Assembly (NCBI RefSeq): GCF_013267195.1
Contig: NZ_CP053941.1
Coordinates: 310,001-374,000, forward strand
From: Halorubrum salinarum
Lineage (GTDB): Archaea; Halobacteriota; Halobacteria; Halobacteriales; Haloferacaceae
DNA length: 64,000 bases
Direction of reading: 5' to 3'
The notes under the pieces were generated by a model that saw only the letters and a list, made by a program, of their open reading frames with translations, did not search any database and had not been told where the DNA came from. The position numbers and the translations under genes are program-made. Positions 42,859-50,815 of the stretch are shown one piece after another (position 1 is the stretch's first letter; each line of letters opens with the position of its first letter).

Positions 42859-44094
42859 TCACTCGCGCCGCGCGAGCAGGCCGGTCGCGAGCAGCGCGAG
42901 CGCGGCCGCGACGACGCCGAACCCGGGCGACTCGGCGCCCGTGTCACCGGCGCTCTCCCCGTCGCCGCCGTCGCTTCCGGTCGAATCGCCGGTCGTCGAG
43001 CCGTCGCCGTCGGACGCGTCGCCGTCTCCGGAGCCGTCGCCCGAGGAATCGGTGCCGTCGGAGCCGTTCCCGTCAGACGAGCCGCCCTCGGCGCCGTCCG
43101 TCGACTCGCTGCCGTCGCTCTGGAGTTCGACCACGGCGTTCGACAGCGTCGTCGTCGACTCGATCACGCTGCGCGGCGCCGGCTGGTTGAGGTAGTTCAC
43201 GTTCAACACCACGTAGCTGTCCTTGGCGCCCGCGGTCGTGCTGGCGTACGGCTCCTGGTCGAGGATCGCGGCCTCGGGGTCGGTGACGATGATGAGTTCG
43301 GGGTCCGTTTCCAAGATTACCTCGTCGGAGAGCTGGGGGTACGCCTCGTACTCCGCGGCGGCGTTGTCGGTCCCGCCCGCGTTCATGATCGCGTCGATGA
43401 AGGTGTTGTTCGCCGCCACGTAGCCGCCGCCGAGGGGGTAGAGGGCGGTCGGCCGCTCGACGCCGCTGGTCCGCTCCTCGGCCGCCTCGACCGCGTCGTA
43501 CATCTCCGCGTTGGTCTCGCTCGCGGCCTCGCACGCGCCCACGAGCCGACCGATCGTCTCCGTCTTCTCGGCGATGTCGTCTATCGAGGTCGCCGCCGGG
43601 AAGTGGTAGACGGTCAGCCCCTGCTCGCGGAGCGGCTCCACGTCTGCCGCCGAGGAGTTCGGCGCCAGCACGAGGTCCGGCTCGGTGTCGACGACGCGCT
43701 CGACGCTCGCGCCGAACGAGGCGGAGACGTTCGCGCGCTCCTCGGCGCCGTCGAGGTAGAAGGCGAACTGGCTCACGCCGACGACGCGGTCCTGCGCGCC
43801 CAGCTCCCACAGCGTCTGCGCCGCCGACGGGTTGATCGTCGTGATCCGGTCGGGGCGCTCCTCCAAGGTGATCGTCTCGCCGGTGGCGTCGGTCGCGTTG
43901 TACGGGAAGCCGCAGGCGCCGTCCGTCTGTGCGGGCCCCGCGCCCGTCGCCGCGGCGCCGACCACCGGCTGCGCGCCCGCGGCCGGTCCGTCGGTCGATA
44001 TCGTCGGCTGTGCGCCCGTCGCCGTCCCGGCGACGCCGCCGATCAGGGCGGTCGCCACCAGCATCGCCATCGCGATCGCGAAGCTGTCTCGCAT
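42859..44094 (-). CDS. btuF: Cobalamin-type ABC substrate-binding protein with PGF-CTERM anchor
   Basis: 411 residues. N-terminal signal peptide (about 1-27). The binding domain (about 65-320) is BtuF/FepB-like: ITTINPSAAQTLWELGAQDRVVG, PDLVLAPNSS, YPQLSDEVILETDPELIIV. A long S/G/D-rich linker leads to SPGF and a C-terminal hydrophobic helix with Arg, the PGF-CTERM sorting signal, so the protein is processed by an archaeosortase and lipid-anchored. It is divergent from btuC with 62 bases between, and captures B12 or a similar metal chelate. Confidence 0.87.
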   Translation of the reverse strand: MRDSFAIAMAMLVATALIGGVAGTATGAQPTISTDGPAAGAQPVVGAAATGAGPAQTDGACGFPYNATDATGETITLEERPDRITTINPSAAQTLWELGAQDRVVGVSQFAFYLDGAEERANVSASFGASVERVVDTEPDLVLAPNSSAADVEPLREQGLTVYHFPAATSIDDIAEKTETIGRLVGACEAASETNAEMYDAVEAAEERTSGVERPTALYPLGGGYVAANNTFIDAIMNAGGTDNAAAEYEAYPQLSDEVILETDPELIIVTDPEAAILDQEPYASTTAGAKDSYVVLNVNYLNQPAPRSVIESTTTLSNAVVELQSDGSESTDGAEGGSSDGNGSDGTDSSGDGSGDGDASDGDGSTTGDSTGSDGGDGESAGDTGAESPGFGVVAAALALLATGLLARRE

Positions 44095-44156
44095 CGCATC
44101 GATGACCGGACTCGTCCAATAAGTATTTACCTACTACAAGTTGTGTTGGAGTACGT

Positions 44157-45323
44157 ATGCGACCCTGGGTTCGGTCGGCGTACTGGTCGGCGACGGTAGC
44201 CGCGCTCCTCGCGGTCGCCGTCGTCGTCAGCGCCGCGATCGGTCCCATCTCCATCCCGCCCGAGACCGTCGTGAAGTCGGTGTTGAACGCGCTCGCGGTG
44301 CCCGCGGGGATCGAGACGAGCGCCAGCGGCGTCGGCCCGCTGCCGGTCCCGGGCGTCGGACCGCTCACGCTCCCGGGCGTCGACCTCGCGTTCACGTCCC
44401 CGTTCGCGTTCCCCGTCGACTCGGTCCACCAGCAGATCGTGGTTGGCGTGCGGCTCCCGCGGATCCTGCTGGCCGCGCTCGTCGGGTTCGCGCTCGCGGC
44501 CGCCGGCACGGTGATGCAGGGCTTCTTCCGCAACCCGATGGCCGACCCCTCGATAATCGGCGTCTCCTCGGGCGCGGCGGTCGGCGCGGTCGCGTTCATC
44601 GTCTTCCCCGTGGCGCTCTCGACGACGGTCGCCCTCCCTCTCCTCGGCCCGGTCGAGGTCGCGCTCTCGCGCGGCGCCGGGACGAGCCTCTTCGCGTTCG
44701 TCGGCGCGCTCGTCGCCGCCTTCGGCGTGTACGCCATCGCGACCCGGGGCGGCCGAACGCCCGTCGCCACCCTCCTCTTGGCCGGCGTCGCGGTTCAGAC
44801 GTTCCTCGGCGCGGTCGTCTCGTACCTCCAGCTCCAAGCCGGCGAGTCGCTCCGACAGATCGTCGCGTGGCTGATGGGGCACCTCTCCGGCGCCGCGTGG
44901 AGCGAGGTCGCCCTCACCGCCGTCGTCGTGCCGCCGCTTTTCGCCGTGCTGCTCGCGTACGCCCGCGACCTCAACGTCCTCCTGCTCGGCGAGGAGGAGG
45001 CCCGGGGGCTCGGCATCGCCGTCGAGCGCACCAAGCGCGTCCTGCTCGCGGCGTCGGCGCTGGTCACGGCCGCGGGCGTCGCGTTCGCCGGCGTGATCGG
45101 GTTCGTCGGCCTCATCGTGCCCCACATGCTCCGGCTCGTCGTCGGCCCCGACCACCGGGTGCTGCTCCCGACCGCGGCGCTTTCCGGCGGCACCTTCCTC
45201 GTCGCGGCCGACACGCTCGCGCGCTCCGCCCCAGCCGAGTACCCCGTCGGGATCATCACCGCCGCGGTCGGGGCGCCCTTCTTCGTCTACCTGCTCGTGA
45301 CCCGGGAGGTGACGGAGCTGTGA
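44157..45323 (+). CDS. btuC: Cobalamin/siderophore ABC transporter permease
   Basis: 388 residues, about ten membrane helices. FecCD/BtuC family motifs: RLPRILLAALVGFALAAAG, MQGFFRNPMADPSIIGVSSGA, GVIGFVGLIVPHMLR and ARSAPAEYPVGIITAAVGAPFF. A ~45-residue extracellular insertion rich in G/P/V lies between helix 1 and the first conserved motif. The TATA-like AATAAGTATTTA is ~30 bases upstream, so the mRNA is probably leaderless. The stop overlaps the btuD start. Confidence 0.93.
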   Translation: MRPWVRSAYWSATVAALLAVAVVVSAAIGPISIPPETVVKSVLNALAVPAGIETSASGVGPLPVPGVGPLTLPGVDLAFTSPFAFPVDSVHQQIVVGVRLPRILLAALVGFALAAAGTVMQGFFRNPMADPSIIGVSSGAAVGAVAFIVFPVALSTTVALPLLGPVEVALSRGAGTSLFAFVGALVAAFGVYAIATRGGRTPVATLLLAGVAVQTFLGAVVSYLQLQAGESLRQIVAWLMGHLSGAAWSEVALTAVVVPPLFAVLLAYARDLNVLLLGEEEARGLGIAVERTKRVLLAASALVTAAGVAFAGVIGFVGLIVPHMLRLVVGPDHRVLLPTAALSGGTFLVAADTLARSAPAEYPVGIITAAVGAPFFVYLLVTREVTEL

Positions 45324-46657
45324 GCGCGGACCGCCACGCGGACGGCGAGGCGGCGGAGGGGGAGGCGGGGGAGACGGACGCAGCGGCGGCCGAGGCCCGA
45401 TCGGCCGCCGCCGCGCGCGACGTGTCGGCCTCGCTCGCGGGACCGGCGTCGCTCCCGGACACCGCGCGGTCGTTCGGCGACGACCCGCTGCTGTCGGTCG
45501 CGGACGTGGCCGTCTCGTTCGGCGACCTCGACGTCGTCTCCGGGGTCGACCTCCGCGTCGAGCCCGGCTCGCTCGTCGGCCTCGTCGGCCCCAACGGCGC
45601 CGGCAAGACGACGGTGTTGCGCGCGGTGACCGGGGCCGTCGAGCCGGACGCGGGGACCGTCGAGATCGGGGGCGACCCGGCGGCGTCGCTGTCGGCCAAG
45701 GAGGTCGGGCGCCGGGTCGCGACCGTCCCGCAGGCGACGAACCTCGCGTTCGACTTCCGCGTGCGCCACGTCGTCGAGATGGGGCGGACCCCGCACCTCG
45801 GCCGCTTCGACGCGCACGGCGTCGCGGACGACGAGGCGGTCGACGCCGCGATGGCCGCGGCCGACGTGAAGCGCTTCGCGGACCGCTCGATCACCGAGGT
45901 CTCCGGCGGCGAGCGCCAGCGCGTCCTGCTCGCCCGCGCGTTGGCGCAGGCGGCCCCGCTCCTCCTCCTGGACGAGCCGACCGCCAGCCTCGACGTGAAC
46001 CACGCGGTCGAGACGCTCGAACTGGTCCGCGCGTTCGTCGACGACGGCGACCGCGGGGCGATCGCCGCGATCCACGACCTCGACGCCGCGGCCCGGTACT
46101 GCGACGAGGTCGTCGTCCTCGCGAACGGCGGGGTCCGGGCCGCCGGCCCCCCGGAGTCGGTGCTGTCCGCGTCGACCGTCGGCGCCGCCTTCGACGCGGA
46201 GGCGTTCGTCGGCCGCGACCCGGCGACCGGGGCGCCCGCGGTGACGGCGTTCCCCCACAGCGACGTCGAGCCCCGGCGCGTCCACGTGATCGGCACGGGG
46301 CGCCCGGCGGCGCGCGCCGTCGCCCGGCTGGCGGCCGCGGGCCACGAGCCCTCCGTCGGCGTCGTTCCGGCAGGGGACGCGGTCGCCGGCGCCGCCGCGG
46401 ACGCGGACGCGACCGCCGTGACGGCGCCGCCGTTCGAGGCCCCGTCCGCGGCGGCGGTCGCGGCGGCCAAGGACCTCGCGGCCGACGCGGACGCGACGCT
46501 CGCCGTCGGGGCGGAGGGGTCGGGTGACCCCGACGCGGTACGCGGCCCGAACGCCGAGGTGGCGGCGGCCGCCGACCGGGTCGTCCCGGTCGCCGCCGAC
46601 GCCGACGGCGCGGACCTGCTCGACGCGGTCGCGGCCGCGACCGCGGACGGGGAGTGA
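45320..46657 (+). CDS. btuD: Cobalamin ABC transporter ATPase with C-terminal extension
   Basis: 445 residues from the GTG at 45320, overlapping the btuC stop by 4 bases. The ATPase core has Walker A GPNGAGKTT (about 90), signature SGGER (about 195), Walker B LLLLDEP (about 215) and switch His in IAAIHDLD. There is an acidic ~50-residue N-terminal extension. After the ATPase comes a further ~125 residues starting VHVIGTGRPAARAVARLAAAG, which look like a Rossmann-type nucleotide- or ligand-binding domain; this part is unusual for BtuD. With btuC and btuF it completes a B12-type importer. Confidence 0.92.
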   Translation: MSADRHADGEAAEGEAGETDAAAAEARSAAAARDVSASLAGPASLPDTARSFGDDPLLSVADVAVSFGDLDVVSGVDLRVEPGSLVGLVGPNGAGKTTVLRAVTGAVEPDAGTVEIGGDPAASLSAKEVGRRVATVPQATNLAFDFRVRHVVEMGRTPHLGRFDAHGVADDEAVDAAMAAADVKRFADRSITEVSGGERQRVLLARALAQAAPLLLLDEPTASLDVNHAVETLELVRAFVDDGDRGAIAAIHDLDAAARYCDEVVVLANGGVRAAGPPESVLSASTVGAAFDAEAFVGRDPATGAPAVTAFPHSDVEPRRVHVIGTGRPAARAVARLAAAGHEPSVGVVPAGDAVAGAAADADATAVTAPPFEAPSAAAVAAAKDLAADADATLAVGAEGSGDPDAVRGPNAEVAAAADRVVPVAADADGADLLDAVAAATADGE

Positions 46658-46707
46658 GCCGCCCGCGAAGCGTCACCGTTTATTCGCTCGCACGCGTCCC
46701 TCCGACG

Positions 46708-47703
46708 ATGAGCGTCCCCTGCGTCGCGGTCGACCGCGAGCGCGGCGAGACAGTCCGGAGCCGGCTCGCCGACGCCGATGCCCTCGACGGCGACCACCAG
46801 ATCGCCGTCGACGGCGACACGATCTACATCCCCGTCGCGGACCGCGATCGGGTCCCTGCCGACCTCGCTGACCGGATCGTGGAGCGCGACGCGGCGGCCC
46901 GGGACCGACCCACGACGCCCGCGGAGATCCTCGGCTACGAGCCCTCGATCGAGCGGCTCGGCGACATCGTCATCGTCGACGAGGACGACGACGAGCGCGC
47001 CCGCGAGATCGCAGAGGCGGTCATGGCCGCCGATCTCCCCTGCGACACGGTCCTCAACCGCGCGTCGCCGATCGAGGGCGAACTGCGGGTCCGTCAGTGG
47101 GACGTGCTGGCCGGGAACGGCACCGAGACGGTCCACCGCGAGTACGGCCACGAGTTCGCGCTCGACGTCGCGGAAGTGTACTTCTCGCCGCGGCTCGCGA
47201 CCGAGCGGCACCGCGTGGTCGAGCAGGTGGAGCCCGGCGAGTCGGCGATAGACATGTTCGCCGGCGTGGGACCGTACGCCGTCCCCATGGCCGCCCGCGG
47301 CGCCGACGTGGTCGCGTGCGACCTCAACGAGCGCGCCGTCGAGTACCTCCGGGAGAACGCCGAGCGCAACGGCGTCGCGGATCGGGTGACGGCCGTCGCG
47401 GGCGACGTCCGCGACCTCGCCGGCTCGTACGCCGACACCGCCGACCGGCTCGTGATGAACCTCCCGCACTCCGCGGACGAGTTCCTCGACACTGCGGTCG
47501 CGCTCGCGGGCGACGACTGCGCGGTCCACTACTACGACATCCAGCACGAGGACGACCCGTTCGGCCCGGGGCGTCGCGCGATGGAGGCGGCCGCGGGCGA
47601 CGCCTACGCCGTCGACGTCGAGACCGAGCGGGTCGTCCGGTCGTACGCGCCACACGAGTACAACGTGTGTCTCGACGTTCGACTGACCCGCGTCGCCGAC
47701 TGA
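46708..47703 (+). CDS. Trm5-family tRNA (guanine37-N1)-methyltransferase
   Basis: 331 residues from the ATG at 46708. An N-terminal D1/D2-type region is followed by a class I methyltransferase: DMFAGVGPYAVPMAARGADVVACDLN (SAM site, about 180-205), GDVRDLAG, and NLPHSADEFLD, the N-x-P catalytic region typical of Trm5. It methylates G37 next to the anticodon to prevent frameshifting; some archaeal paralogues act in wyosine synthesis, which I cannot exclude. Confidence 0.87.
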   Translation: MSVPCVAVDRERGETVRSRLADADALDGDHQIAVDGDTIYIPVADRDRVPADLADRIVERDAAARDRPTTPAEILGYEPSIERLGDIVIVDEDDDERAREIAEAVMAADLPCDTVLNRASPIEGELRVRQWDVLAGNGTETVHREYGHEFALDVAEVYFSPRLATERHRVVEQVEPGESAIDMFAGVGPYAVPMAARGADVVACDLNERAVEYLRENAERNGVADRVTAVAGDVRDLAGSYADTADRLVMNLPHSADEFLDTAVALAGDDCAVHYYDIQHEDDPFGPGRRAMEAAAGDAYAVDVETERVVRSYAPHEYNVCLDVRLTRVAD

Positions 47704-47788
47704 GCCCCGGGGCGGGCTCCGCCGCGGGACGGGCACAGACACGTCAGGCCGCTCACTTATGCGTGTCACTCACTATCGTATATTACGT

Positions 47789-48010
47789 ATGAGCGACGCC
47801 GAAGACCCCGCGGAGCGCATCGACGAGACGACCACGTGGCCCGACCTGGCGATCGGACTGTACGACCGACTCACGGGTCGGAACGCGGAGATACACTACC
47901 AGTTCGAGGACCTGACCGTCGAGGTGCCGAGCGGGACCGGCGACGACGCCGAGCACGCCGAGTGGCGCGTCGACGGCGGCGTCCGGGTCACCACGAGTGA
48001 GCGGGAGTGA
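47789..48010 (+). CDS. Small acidic hypothetical protein
   Basis: 73 residues from the ATG at 47789, preceded by an AT-rich promoter-like CGTATATTACGT. One short β-rich domain (AEIHYQFEDLTVEVPS ... AEWRVDGGVRVTT). It overlaps the start of the next gene by 14 bases, so the two are coupled. Function unknown. Confidence 0.65.
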   Translation: MSDAEDPAERIDETTTWPDLAIGLYDRLTGRNAEIHYQFEDLTVEVPSGTGDDAEHAEWRVDGGVRVTTSERE

Positions 48011-48386
48011 GTCCGGGCGGCGCCTCTCGGTCGAGACCGAGGACCTGACGCTCTCGGTCGACGGGGTCGACGCCGCGGTCCGCGCGACCGGACGCCGACT
48101 GTTCGTCGAGGTCGACAGCGTCGGCGACGCCCTCCGCATCGCCCGGCGGCTGCCGGCGGAGTCCGTCTCTACCCTCGCGGCCGCGGAGCTGGTCCGGGGC
48201 GGCCTCACCGCCGAGGTCAGGGTCCGCGGTCGCACGGTCGCGGTCGCGGGCGCCGACGCGCGGCCGGGGCCGCTCTCGCACCGCCTCGGCGTCGCGCCCG
48301 CGGAACTGCGGCTCGCGGGCGTCGTCGGCGCCGGGTACGCCGGGCTCTCCGCGGGAGTCCGTCGCGCGCGGCGGCTGTTCGCGTGA
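47997..48386 (+). CDS. Hypothetical protein, partner of the preceding gene
   Basis: 129 residues from a GTG inside the end of the previous gene (14-base overlap). The first half is β-rich with repeated strands (LSVETEDLTLSVDGVDAAVRAT; EVRVRGRTVAVAGADARPG). The C-terminus is a basic helix ending GVRRARRLFA. No family recognised. Confidence 0.6.
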   Translation: MSGSESGRRLSVETEDLTLSVDGVDAAVRATGRRLFVEVDSVGDALRIARRLPAESVSTLAAAELVRGGLTAEVRVRGRTVAVAGADARPGPLSHRLGVAPAELRLAGVVGAGYAGLSAGVRRARRLFA

Positions 48387-48963
48387 GGAGAGTCGCCCCC
48401 GCTCGAGCGCCCCGGCCGGTCCGGTCGCTCGCGAGGGAGTCGAGACAGCGAGAACGCCGCGTCGCCCCGAGGGGGGTCGGGGCGACGCGGCCGGGGCCCG
48501 TCACATGACAAGCGGTCGCGGCGGCGGTCGGGGACCAGAGGCGATTTTGCGCTTGGCGCGTCGGAGACGCGTTTCACACGGAAGCCGCGACGGGACGCTG
48601 CTGGGGATGACGGCCGCGTCGAGTCGCCGTGGGGCCGGCGACCGACGTGACTATCGCCGCCCGGTACGGGCTTCGACCGGGCACGCACCGCCGAGGGATT
48701 CGATCCCCGCCGTCTCGGCACGCGGGCGGTGTCATCACGTCTGAATTCAAACCCGAACACGTATTTAGTCTTTTTCCTTATACACTTGTGAACTATGTCG
48801 GTTTCTTGTGGGTATCAAGATAGAATACGAGCTATCACGAGACGATTGTCAGATTACTACCGGAACAATTCGCCGATTCCGTCGCCGGAGTCGGCGCGTC
48901 GGATCGCCGTCCCGTCCCCGTTTCGGAACCCTTATTTTTCCGTCCGGGAATTATCGAATGCGC
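48387..48963. other. 577-base intergenic region before tRNA-Thr
   Basis: No convincing protein gene. It holds a strong hairpin at 48457-48490 and a conspicuously AT-rich patch at about 48,745-48,860. It also contains the tRNA promoter CTTATTTTTC at 48931-48940. A non-coding RNA could start after the hairpin, but I see no known RNA family. Confidence 0.55.
48457..48490. repeat. Strong 12-bp hairpin
   Basis: Arms CCGCGTCGCCCC (48457-48468) and GGGGCGACGCGG (48479-48490) are perfectly complementary around a 10-base G-rich loop. It lies 70 bases after the gene at 47997. No U-tract follows. Confidence 0.65.
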
Positions 48964-49036
48964 GCCGGAGTAGCTCAGCTGGCAGAGCGATTCCTTCGTA
49001 AGGAATAGGTCGAGGGTTCAAATCCCTCCTCCGGCT
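48964..49036 (+). tRNA. tRNA-Thr (anticodon CGU)
   Basis: Acceptor GCCGGAG pairs with CTCCGGC, with discriminator T, usual for archaeal tRNA-Thr. The D arm is GCTC/GAGC. The anticodon stem is ATTCC/GGAAT around TTCGTAA (anticodon CGT). The T arm is GAGGG-TTCAAAT-CCCTC. No intron, CCA not encoded. Confidence 0.95.
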
Positions 49037-49147
49037 CTTCTGACGGAACGGAGTGGAGTCGAAGAGCCGCGGGCGAGATTTGAACCAGGGAGTGAAGCGA
49101 AGCGGAACGACCGTGGTTCACAATCCCTCCTCCGGCTCTTCTGACGG
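49015..49147 (+). repeat. Duplicated 3' end of tRNA-Thr, with an inverted partial tail between
   Basis: Bases 49015-49046 (tRNA 3' end plus 10 downstream bases) recur at 49115-49147 with one inserted base, 100 bases later. Between them, 49061-49087 reads on the minus strand as another tRNA-like tail (TGGTTCAAATC ... CGGCTCTTC). GAAGAGCCG (49061-49069) pairs with CGGCTCTTC at 49032-49040 and so may also act as a terminator hairpin. Arms TGAACCA/TGGTTCA enclose a GAAGCGAAGCGG core. Confidence 0.7.
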
Positions 49148-49315
49148 TGCGACGCCGAGCCGGTGAGCGACGGGACCGGATCGCTGGCGCGAGCGCGGTT
49201 CTCGGATCCGATCGAGCCGTTCCGATCGTTCGGTCACCCCTTCTCGGAGAACCATTTATATTCTAGAAATAATATTAGGTGTGTGGTTATCTATCACGGA
49301 GTTCTATGAGCGTAC

Positions 49316-49447
49316 ATGCGACCAGAATACGACTGCGACAGCGAAGAAGTGTACGAGTGTTTCAAATGCGGCCGTCGGACCGGCTCCCCCGGCGAGTGCG
49401 AGTGCGGGGGTGAACTGCTTCACATCGGTCGCTCGCGGGACCTGTGA
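49316..49447 (+). CDS. Rubrerythrin-like zinc-ribbon microprotein
   Basis: 43 residues from the ATG at 49316. Four metal-binding cysteines: YECFKCGRRT, then ECECGG, followed by ELLHIGRSRDL. The spacing matches the small haloarchaeal rubrerythrin-like domain proteins. It probably binds zinc or iron; function unknown. Confidence 0.75.
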   Translation: MRPEYDCDSEEVYECFKCGRRTGSPGECECGGELLHIGRSRDL

Positions 49448-49489
49448 GCGTGGCCGAACTGGGCCGTCTCCGGGCCGTTGACGGCGCGG

Positions 49490-50710
49490 TCAGTCGCCGG
49501 TAGCGTCGCCCTCGTCGCTCGCGTCTTCCCCGTCGCGCTCCTCGTCGCCGCCGTTCCCGCCGTCCTCGTCGGCTCCGTCCGCGTCTCCCTCCGGGTCGTA
49601 GTCGGGCAGCGAGAGGACGTTCTCGCGGCCCAGGCGGAAGCCGTCGAGGTCGCCCTCGTCGCGCAGCCCCGTCACCACCTGGCTCGTCTTCGCGGCGGTC
49701 CAGTCCAACCGCTCGGCCACCTGCTTCTGTTTCATCCGTCCGCCCTCCGACTCGATCAGTCGGAGCACCTGTTCCTCGTTGCTCAACAGGTCGTCGTCGA
49801 CGGGCCGGGGCTCGTCCGAGTCCGGCTCCGACGCGTCGCCGTCGTCGTCGCCGGTCGTCGGTTCCGCCGCCGAGTCGCTGGCGGCGGCCGCCGTCGCCGC
49901 TCCCGAGTCGTCCGCCGGCGCGTCGCCGGTCGCCTCGGTCTCGGCGTCTCCGCCCCCGGCGGGCGCCGCGGCCCCGGCGTCCCGGCGGCGGTAGGCGACG
50001 GCGGCGCCGGCGACGACGAGCGCCCCGAGGAGCGCGGCGATGCCGGCGGTCGGCACCCCCGAGAGCGGCCCAGCGGGCGCGACCGAGACGCGCGGCTGGC
50101 CGGCGGAGAAGTCGACGGGCCCGTTCCAGACCACCGACCGCTCCCGTACCTCGCTCGGCTCGGGCGTCGTCTCGCCGAGGCGGTACCCCTCCGGCCACGA
50201 GACGATCAGCGACGAGGCGTCGTCGAGGAACAGCCCGTCGACGGCGTCGCCGACGCGGAGCCGGTCGCCGTCGACGGCCGCGAAGTTCGTCCACTCGAAC
50301 CGGTAGGTCAACACGCCGTACGCCTGCGGGAGCTCGCGCCGCTCGGCGGTCACCGTCGCGTTCGACACGGTCATGTTGCGGCCCGTCGCCGACTCGGCGG
50401 TCTCCGCGGTCGAGACCATTCGGTCGCGGAACCGAGTCGTGTACGCCTCCGTGTCGTTCTCCACGTCCGCGCGGAGCTGTTCGAACGCCTGTTCCTCCTC
50501 GTCGGTGCCGAGTCGGATCCGGTACTCGACGGTCCACCGCGCGTCCCCGTCCGGCTGGACGGCGACCTCCATCGACACGTCGTCCGGTTCGACGTCCATC
50601 TGGGCGAACCCGCCCTCGAACGGGACCGCGCCGGCGCCGCCGGCGCCGAGCGCGAGACCGACGGCTCCGAGGAGGGCGAGGACTGCGAGGAGGATCGGCA
50701 GTCGCTGCAC
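49490..50710 (-). CDS. Membrane-anchored protein with cytoplasmic winged-helix domain
   Basis: 406 residues. Signal peptide (about 1-28), an extracytoplasmic β-rich domain (about 35-215), and one membrane helix (about 225-243). An acidic A/D/E linker follows, then a winged helix (about 310-372): LLSNEEQVLRLIESEGGRMKQK, VAERLDWTAAKTSQVVTGL, LGRENVLSLP. The tail is highly acidic. This layout suggests a one-component transmembrane regulator that senses outside the cell and binds DNA inside. It is a haloarchaeal-type family. Confidence 0.8.
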   Translation of the reverse strand: MQRLPILLAVLALLGAVGLALGAGGAGAVPFEGGFAQMDVEPDDVSMEVAVQPDGDARWTVEYRIRLGTDEEEQAFEQLRADVENDTEAYTTRFRDRMVSTAETAESATGRNMTVSNATVTAERRELPQAYGVLTYRFEWTNFAAVDGDRLRVGDAVDGLFLDDASSLIVSWPEGYRLGETTPEPSEVRERSVVWNGPVDFSAGQPRVSVAPAGPLSGVPTAGIAALLGALVVAGAAVAYRRRDAGAAAPAGGGDAETEATGDAPADDSGAATAAAASDSAAEPTTGDDDGDASEPDSDEPRPVDDDLLSNEEQVLRLIESEGGRMKQKQVAERLDWTAAKTSQVVTGLRDEGDLDGFRLGRENVLSLPDYDPEGDADGADEDGGNGGDEERDGEDASDEGDATGD

Positions 50711-50815
50711 GGGCTAAGTCATTCGGACTGTCGGTAAATTCCTTCCCATCCGGAACCGGGTCGCCCCGTCGCCCGGCGCCGGGCGGGGAAGTGCGCGCTC
50801 ACGGCGCGACGCCGC

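Noticed and set aside
45256-47769. Long minus-strand frame opposite btuD and trm5
   Set aside because: Shadow of GC-rich coding DNA; btuD and trm5 have intact catalytic motifs on the plus strand.
48384-48500. GAGGAGAGTC near 48,385 resembling the start of RNase P RNA
   Set aside because: No downstream ACAGAA-type conserved region and no matching P4 helix, so it is probably chance.
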